From BM714 sp964484935 (lineage in GTDB: Bacteria; Bacillota; Clostridia; Peptostreptococcales; BM714): a stretch of DNA of 64,000 bases. The notes under the pieces are model-generated. The model was not told the DNA's origin, ran no database searches, and saw nothing but the letters and a program-made list of their open reading frames with translations. The DNA is taken from NCBI GenBank assembly GCA_964484935.1, contig CAZAFW010000002.1:1-64000 (forward strand). Reading direction: 5' to 3'. Numbering within the stretch: the stretch's first letter is position 1; every line of letters starts with the position of its first letter. Positions 58,844 to 64,000 of the stretch are shown here, in pieces. A program made the position numbers and the translations under genes.

Positions 58844-60598
58844 CTATATCACCCTTGTTTTTCCATTATATACAAGTCCCCTTATGCAATCAATTGTAAC
58901 GGTCTGTCCGGTACGGAGTTTTTCAACGGCCCCTCCGGCTCCCACTATCACCGGAATCCCAAGGCTAAGCCCCACTATTGCCGCATGTGATGTGTATCCG
59001 CCTTCCTCAACTATTAATCCAGAAGCTTTTTCGACTGCATGCATCATGTCTTTGTCCGTGCTCTCGCAAACCAAAATGTCTCCCGGCATGAATTTTTCGA
59101 CATTTCCCGAATCGCCAGCAACAAAAATATTGCCGGTCACATGTTTCTTTCCGATTCCGGTACCCTTTATGAGTATTTCCCCTACTATATGGACTTTCAT
59201 AAGGTTTGTCGAACCTGCGACTCCCACCGGAACGCCGGCAGTAATTATTACAAGCTCTCCGTCCCTTACATAACCTGCCTCTTTGGACTTTTGGACCGCT
59301 CTTTTGAATATGTCGTCAGTCGAACGGCCTTCTACTGTCGATACTGAATAAACTCCCCAAAGGAGAGCCATCCTTCTTCGCACTTTTTCGGAAGTCGTTG
59401 CCGCAATTATAGGCGCTTTGGGCCTGAATTTAGAAACCATGCGCGGAGTGTATCCGCTTGAGGTGGTGGTTATTATTGCCGTTGCGTCAAGATCCAGGGC
59501 CGTGCTGCATGTGGCGTGGCTTACTGCATAAGTTATGCTTTCAGCCTTGAGCTTGCTTCTTTCGGCTAAAACTTTCCTGTAGTCCATGGATTCTTCTGTT
59601 ATTCTCGCGATGTTTGCCATTGTCTTTACAGACTCAACAGGATATTTGCCTGCGGCGGTTTCACCTGAAAGCATTATTGCATCCGTCCCGTCAAGTATGG
59701 CATTTGCTATGTCTGTGGCTTCAGCCCTTGTCGGCCTCGGATTCCTTATCATGGAATCCAGCATTTGGGTAGCGGTTATCACAGGCTTGCTCTGTATGTT
59801 GCACTTTCTTATGATCATCTTTTGAACCATAGGCACTTCCTCTGTTGGAATTTCCACGCCCAGGTCGCCGCGTGCCACCATTACACCATTTGAAGCCTCT
59901 ATTATTTCGTCGATATTGTCGACTCCCTGCCTGTTTTCTATCTTTGATATTATATTGATGTCCCCTGCGCCATTGTCCTCAAGCACCTTTAGAATAGCGT
60001 TGACATCGTCCGCCTTTCGTATGAATGAAGCCGCAATATAGTCTATGTCGTTTTCTATTCCAAACATTATATCTGCAATATCTTTTTCTGTAAGTGCAGG
60101 AAGGTTGATTTGAACATCCGGTATGTTTATGCTTTTTCTGTCTTTTACCATTCCCCCGTTAAGAATCCTGCAAATTACACTTTCGGAGTCTTTTATCTTT
60201 TCTACTTCGAGCTCTATGAGCCCGTCGTCTATCAGTATCTTCGAACCTACCGACACATCCTCCGGCAGGCCTCCATATGAAACCGAAGATATGTTGTCAT
60301 TTCCTATTATGTCCTTGACTGTGATTTCAAAAAAACCGCCCGTCTCAAGCTCGGCGTATCCGTTTTCAAAAAGTCCAGTCCTTATTTCAGGACCCTTTGT
60401 GTCAAGCATTATTGCTATCGGAATGTCCATTTCCATTCGGACTTCCTTTATCATTTCTATGCGTTTTTTGTGTTCTTCATGGTTGCCGTGTGAAAAGTTC
60501 AGTCGGGCGACATTGAGTCCTGATTTGACAAGCTCTGTGAATACTTCTTTTTCTTCGCTGGCGGGACCTATCGTGCAGACGATTTTTGTTCTTCTCAT
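58844..60598 (-). CDS. pyk: Pyruvate kinase with C-terminal PEP-utiliser domain
   Basis: The product has 584 residues. The barrel has RTKIVCTIGPASE, LNFSHGNHEEH, MLDTKGPEIRTG, MVARGDLGVEIP and the active-site signature region ISKIENRQGV near 222. The extra C-terminal ~100 residues (from ~480) carry a PEP-utilising His domain with GGYTSHAAIVGLSLGIPVIVGA, as in Bacillus pyruvate kinase. It makes ATP and pyruvate in glycolysis. It is 15 bp after pfkA in the operon. Confidence 0.96.
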   Translation of the reverse strand: MRRTKIVCTIGPASEEKEVFTELVKSGLNVARLNFSHGNHEEHKKRIEMIKEVRMEMDIPIAIMLDTKGPEIRTGLFENGYAELETGGFFEITVKDIIGNDNISSVSYGGLPEDVSVGSKILIDDGLIELEVEKIKDSESVICRILNGGMVKDRKSINIPDVQINLPALTEKDIADIMFGIENDIDYIAASFIRKADDVNAILKVLEDNGAGDINIISKIENRQGVDNIDEIIEASNGVMVARGDLGVEIPTEEVPMVQKMIIRKCNIQSKPVITATQMLDSMIRNPRPTRAEATDIANAILDGTDAIMLSGETAAGKYPVESVKTMANIARITEESMDYRKVLAERSKLKAESITYAVSHATCSTALDLDATAIITTTSSGYTPRMVSKFRPKAPIIAATTSEKVRRRMALLWGVYSVSTVEGRSTDDIFKRAVQKSKEAGYVRDGELVIITAGVPVGVAGSTNLMKVHIVGEILIKGTGIGKKHVTGNIFVAGDSGNVEKFMPGDILVCESTDKDMMHAVEKASGLIVEEGGYTSHAAIVGLSLGIPVIVGAGGAVEKLRTGQTVTIDCIRGLVYNGKTRVI

Positions 60599-60613
60599 TA
60601 ATTTCGCCTCCCT

Positions 60614-61576
60614 CTATCTTGATAAAATTCCAATCAAGCGGTAATAATCCTCGTTTGTTGTTTTTACATAATTAAAAACACTTTCAATCGGAACATCGAT
60701 TACTTGACTGTTTTTGATTCCGACAGCCCTTCCGTGATTGCCTGCGACAAGAAGGTCTATGGCTCTCGCGCCAAGCCTTGCCGCCAATATTCTGTCAAAG
60801 GCGGACGGGGACCCTCCGCGTTGCAAATATCCAAGGATGGATACTCTGGTATCGTATCCCGTCTTTTCTTTTATTTCTTCAGCAAGGTCATAAGGTTTTC
60901 CGACCCCTTCGGCAACTATTATAAGGCTGTGTATTTTCCCGCGGTTTCTGCCCTCGATTATTTTTCTGCATATGTCGTCGGTGTCGTAATAAATCTCCGG
61001 AATCACCACATTTTCAGCTCCGCCCGCCAATCCTGCGTGAAGGGCTATGTCTCCGCAGTGTCTTCCCATTACTTCAACTATGTTTATGCGTCCGTGTGAA
61101 ACCGATGTATCCCTAAGATTGGATATTGCATCCACAACCGTGTTCACGGCGGTGTCGAAACCTATTGTTACGTCTGTATATCCGAAATCATTGTCTATTG
61201 TCCCGGGAATGCCTATTACCGGGACACCGTTTTCGGACAGTTTTTGGAGCCCCTTGTATGTTCCGTCTCCACCGATTGCCACGAGCGCGTCAAGATCAAA
61301 AATTTTTATTATTTCAAGGGCTCTTTTAAAGCCCGCTTCCGTCTTGAATTCTTCACTTCTGGCAGTTTTTATGACAGTCCCTCCACGGTGTATTATATCG
61401 CCAACCGACGAGAGGTCCATGTCGCCCATATCTCCGTCTATCAATCCCGAATAGCCTCTTTTTATTCCCACTATTTCAAGTCCCATGTGCTTGCCGTAAC
61501 GCACTATTGTCCGTATTGCCGGATTCATTCCGGGAGCGTCGCCCCCGCTTGTAAACACTCCGATTTTTCTAATCAT
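60614..61576 (-). CDS. pfkA: ATP-dependent 6-phosphofructokinase
   Basis: The product has 320 residues. FTSGGDAPGMNPAIRT binds ATP, GGDGTYKG and PGTIDNDFGYTDVTIGFDTA hold the catalytic Asp and substrate site, and EVMGRHCGDIALH follows. The Gly after GGDGT and the short length mark the ATP-using bacterial type, so PPi use is unlikely. AGAGGTG precedes the ATG. It lies between dnaE and pyk in the conserved clostridial order. Confidence 0.96.
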   Translation of the reverse strand: MIRKIGVFTSGGDAPGMNPAIRTIVRYGKHMGLEIVGIKRGYSGLIDGDMGDMDLSSVGDIIHRGGTVIKTARSEEFKTEAGFKRALEIIKIFDLDALVAIGGDGTYKGLQKLSENGVPVIGIPGTIDNDFGYTDVTIGFDTAVNTVVDAISNLRDTSVSHGRINIVEVMGRHCGDIALHAGLAGGAENVVIPEIYYDTDDICRKIIEGRNRGKIHSLIIVAEGVGKPYDLAEEIKEKTGYDTRVSILGYLQRGGSPSAFDRILAARLGARAIDLLVAGNHGRAVGIKNSQVIDVPIESVFNYVKTTNEDYYRLIGILSR

Positions 61577-61614
61577 TTTCTACACCTCTACTATCATTGT
61601 TTTTCAAGGCTTTT

Positions 61615-64000
61615 TCAAACAAGCTTAACGCTTTCTTCTCCGAGGGTTGCCTTCAAGGTTTTAATGAGGCTTTCTTCAGGTGAAACTCTAAGCTCGTCGC
61701 TTGCTTCAAACGCCTTGTTTTGGTCCTCCACATAGATGTACACCGCTGTCTTTCCCCGGTGATTTGAGAGTATCCTTTTTATTGACTGCAAAATCATCTT
61801 GTCATAGTGCTTTATTTTCAGATAAAGCCTTCCTTCCTTTTGGGGAGGCTTTTCTCTTAAAACATCGTTTTTCTTATGGTAGCCATATGATTTTTTATAC
61901 GAACGCCTGCTCATTTTTTCTACGCTTTTTATGTTTTCCACATTAAGCTCGCAAATGTTTTCCGCAAGTATTTTAGGTTCTTCGTCTTCCTTGAAGCTTA
62001 TTCTTCCATAGACTATTATTATCTTGTCTTCTTCAACGCATGAAATGCATTTTTCGTACACGTTTGGAAACACTATGACTTCGAAACTGCTGTATAGATC
62101 CTCCACCTGAAGGAAAGCCATACGATTGTTGTTTCTTGTGAATTTCTTCTGCAGAGCAGTTATTACTCCTGCAGCATATATGAGATCATTGTCCTTTACT
62201 CTTGCAGGCACGCCCACCTCCTGGGGTTCCTTCATTTCAGACGACGATACGAATTTGCCTTTTTCAATCAATTCCTCATATTCGCCGAGTGGATGCCCGC
62301 TTATATAAACTCCAAGCATTTCCTTCTCGAATGCCAAAAGGGTCTTCATCGGAAACTCTTCCCTTTCGGGTATTTTATCGTACCTGAGAGCATCGATGCT
62401 CTCATCGGAACCCATGTCGAAAAGTGAAACCTGTCCTTTTACATTTCTTCTCTTATCTCTCTGTATTCCCTCTATAACTTTCTCGAAACATCCTAAAAGC
62501 TGGGATCTGTTGATCTTAAGGCTGTCGAAAACACCCGACTTTATCATGCTTTCCACAGCGCGCTTGTTAAGTTCGGAAGTTTCAACACGTTCGCAGAAAT
62601 CTATGAAGCTCTTGTAGGGCGCCTGTTTCCTTTCTTTTATTGTAGAAGCAATTATGCCTTTGCCCACATTCTTGATGGCGAGGAGTCCGAAATTTATGTT
62701 TCCTCCATTGACCGTAAAATGCTTGTAGCTTGTGTTTATGTCGGGAGGAAGAACGTCTATTCCCATTCTCTTGCAGTCCTGTATATATTGAGCCACCTTT
62801 GCCGAGTTTCCGGTAACGCTTGTCAATAGAGCCGCCATGAATTCAACCGGATAGTAGTTTTTCAAATATGCCGTCTGGTAAGCAAGTATAGCATATGCCG
62901 CAGCATGGCTTTTGTTGAATGCATATTTGGCAAAATCAATCATATCGTCGAATATCTTGTTTGCCGCTTCTTCCGGAACTCCCTTGCGCATGCAGCCCTC
63001 TATTTCAATTGTTCCGTTATCTCCGGCTTTCCCGTGAATGAAGTACTGCCTCTCCTTTTGCATGACGTCCATCTTTTTCTTGCTCATCGCCCTGCGCACG
63101 AGGTCGCTCCGGCCGTAACTATAGCCCCCGAGTTCACGAACAACCTGCATTACCTGCTCCTGGTACACCAAGCACCCGTATGTCACATCGAGAATGCCCC
63201 TTAGGCTTTCATGGACATATTTTATTTCTTTCGGATTGTTTTTGTTCTTGATGTATGCCGGTATTGAATCCATAGGACCCGGCCTGAACAAGGAGATTCC
63301 CGCTATTATATCCTCGAAGCTTTCTGGTTTGAGTTCCTTCATGAATTGGCGCATTCCGGCGCTCTCCAATTGGAAAACTCCCAATGTGTCTCCTTTGCTT
63401 ATCATGTCGAATACATCAGAATCGTCAAAAGTTATAGCGTTCAAGTCTATTTTCTTGCATTGGTTAAGTTCTATGAATTTCAATGCGTTTTTTATTACGC
63501 TCAAGTTGCGAAGACCTAAAAAATCCATCTTCAGGAGCCCCAACTCCTCCAATGTACCCATCGTGAACTGTGTCACAACGCTTTCGTCATGAAGGTAAAG
63601 AGGCACATATTCGTCTACAGCATCTTTTGATATGACAACACCTGCAGCATGTGTGGAAGCATGGCGCGGCATTCCCTCGAGTTTCAACGCGTTGTCAATC
63701 AGATATTTGGCGTTTTGATCCGAATCGTACATGGATTTGAATTCAGAGCTTATTTCAAGCGCCTTGCCGATTGTTATGCCAAGGTCTGTCGGGACAAGTT
63801 TGGCTATTTTGTCCACGTCTCCGTAGGGGATGTCCAGAACCCTTCCAACATCACGTATTGCGGCCCTCGCCGCCATTGTTCCGAAGGTTATTATTTGTGC
63901 CACCTTCTCCTTTCCGTACTTTTCGACGACATATTCAATCACTTCCTGCCTTCTGTCGTCTTCAAAGTCTATATCTATATCGGGCATTGTTATTCGTTCA
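61615..64000 (-). CDS. dnaE: DNA polymerase III alpha subunit (N-terminus outside window)
   Basis: About 795 C-terminal residues are visible; the frame stays open to the window edge, so the PHP and first palm segments lie beyond 64000. MPDIDIDFEDDRR holds catalytic Asp residues of the palm. GLLKMDFLGLRNL, the MSKKKMDVMQKER fingers segment, AYAILAYQTAYLKNYYPVEFMAALL and the beta-clamp/OB regions follow (GVITALQKKFTRNN, DLYSSFEVIVFP). Replicative polymerase; the DnaE1 type because no exonuclease insertion is seen. It heads the dnaE-pfkA-pyk operon, with 38 bp before pfkA. Confidence 0.95.
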   Translation of the reverse strand, partial: ERITMPDIDIDFEDDRRQEVIEYVVEKYGKEKVAQIITFGTMAARAAIRDVGRVLDIPYGDVDKIAKLVPTDLGITIGKALEISSEFKSMYDSDQNAKYLIDNALKLEGMPRHASTHAAGVVISKDAVDEYVPLYLHDESVVTQFTMGTLEELGLLKMDFLGLRNLSVIKNALKFIELNQCKKIDLNAITFDDSDVFDMISKGDTLGVFQLESAGMRQFMKELKPESFEDIIAGISLFRPGPMDSIPAYIKNKNNPKEIKYVHESLRGILDVTYGCLVYQEQVMQVVRELGGYSYGRSDLVRRAMSKKKMDVMQKERQYFIHGKAGDNGTIEIEGCMRKGVPEEAANKIFDDMIDFAKYAFNKSHAAAYAILAYQTAYLKNYYPVEFMAALLTSVTGNSAKVAQYIQDCKRMGIDVLPPDINTSYKHFTVNGGNINFGLLAIKNVGKGIIASTIKERKQAPYKSFIDFCERVETSELNKRAVESMIKSGVFDSLKINRSQLLGCFEKVIEGIQRDKRRNVKGQVSLFDMGSDESIDALRYDKIPEREEFPMKTLLAFEKEMLGVYISGHPLGEYEELIEKGKFVSSSEMKEPQEVGVPARVKDNDLIYAAGVITALQKKFTRNNNRMAFLQVEDLYSSFEVIVFPNVYEKCISCVEEDKIIIVYGRISFKEDEEPKILAENICELNVENIKSVEKMSRRSYKKSYGYHKKNDVLREKPPQKEGRLYLKIKHYDKMILQSIKRILSNHRGKTAVYIYVEDQNKAFEASDELRVSPEESLIKTLKATLGEESVKLV

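Noticed and set aside
1..64000. CRISPR array, prophage or complete insertion sequence
   Set aside because: No regularly spaced direct repeats with unique spacers, no phage structural genes and no transposase were seen.

Overview
The window looks like a chromosomal segment of an anaerobic, low-to-mid GC, probably spore-forming member of the Clostridia (Bacillota). The reasons are the dnaE-pfkA-pyk gene order at the right edge, a GerMN-domain protein, rubrerythrin, many ferredoxin-type Fe-S proteins, strong AGGAGG ribosome sites, citrate fermentation genes and a homocysteine route known from anaerobes. I did not recognise the species. Both window edges cut a gene: the COG1900 homocysteine gene on the left and dnaE on the right. 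A 100-N assembly gap lies at 53913-54012.

Layout. (1) 1-5853 (+) is a compact methionine operon. Three proteins put sulfide directly into homocysteine (COG1900/DUF39, NIL-ferredoxin, UPF0280). They are followed by metF, a stand-alone MetH activation-domain protein and a metH that lacks that domain. (2) 5902-6966 (+) is pheA behind a Phe-rich leader peptide and terminator, i.e. a probable peptide-leader attenuator. (3) 7031-9293 (-) is a TetR regulator with two membrane proteins behind a clear promoter/operator. (4) 9433-10623 (-) is a Na+/Ca2+-type exchanger preceded by a structured leader RNA and a terminator, i.e. a riboswitch candidate. (5) 10831-16540 (-) is the most unusual part: an AhpD-like protein, a small lipoyl protein, a lipoate ligase, NuoE- and NuoF-like subunits, a MetV-like protein and a MetV-NuoG-like fusion, apparently one operon. 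(6) 16913-26267 holds mixed small genes: an Fe-S flavoprotein, a VanRS-type two-component pair, a DUF2089 regulator with two tandem paralogous membrane proteins, a cupin and an AEC transporter. (7) 26468-36562 (-) is a full citrate fermentation cluster: citXG, citF, citE, citD, citC, a 2-hydroxycarboxylate transporter, a malic-enzyme-family protein that may act as oxaloacetate decarboxylase, and CitB/CitA regulators. (8) 36828-47872 includes an odd thioredoxin-like protein, an SRPBCC protein, a membrane papain-like protein, rubrerythrin, a heterodimeric ABC exporter with a decayed MarR gene, an Fe-S protein and a PP2C-like phosphatase. (9) 47873-54200 is gene-poor and decayed: methyltransferase and Lys-rich-protein remnants, exonuclease III, a COG2509 flavoprotein, a Cys-rich ferredoxin, SigZ, and a 119-bp tandem repeat broken by the gap. 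(10) 54148-64000 has rlmD, a GerMN protein, repeat and hairpin elements, then the dnaE-pfkA-pyk-thioesterase-aldo/keto reductase operon (-).

The best candidate for an undescribed system is region 5. A lipoylated carrier, its own ligase and an AhpD-type CxxCxxxH protein are coupled to an NAD(P)H-flavin/Fe-S module that ends in MetV-type domains, with no catalytic hydrogenase or complex I subunit. All calls come from reading the sequence; no database search was run.
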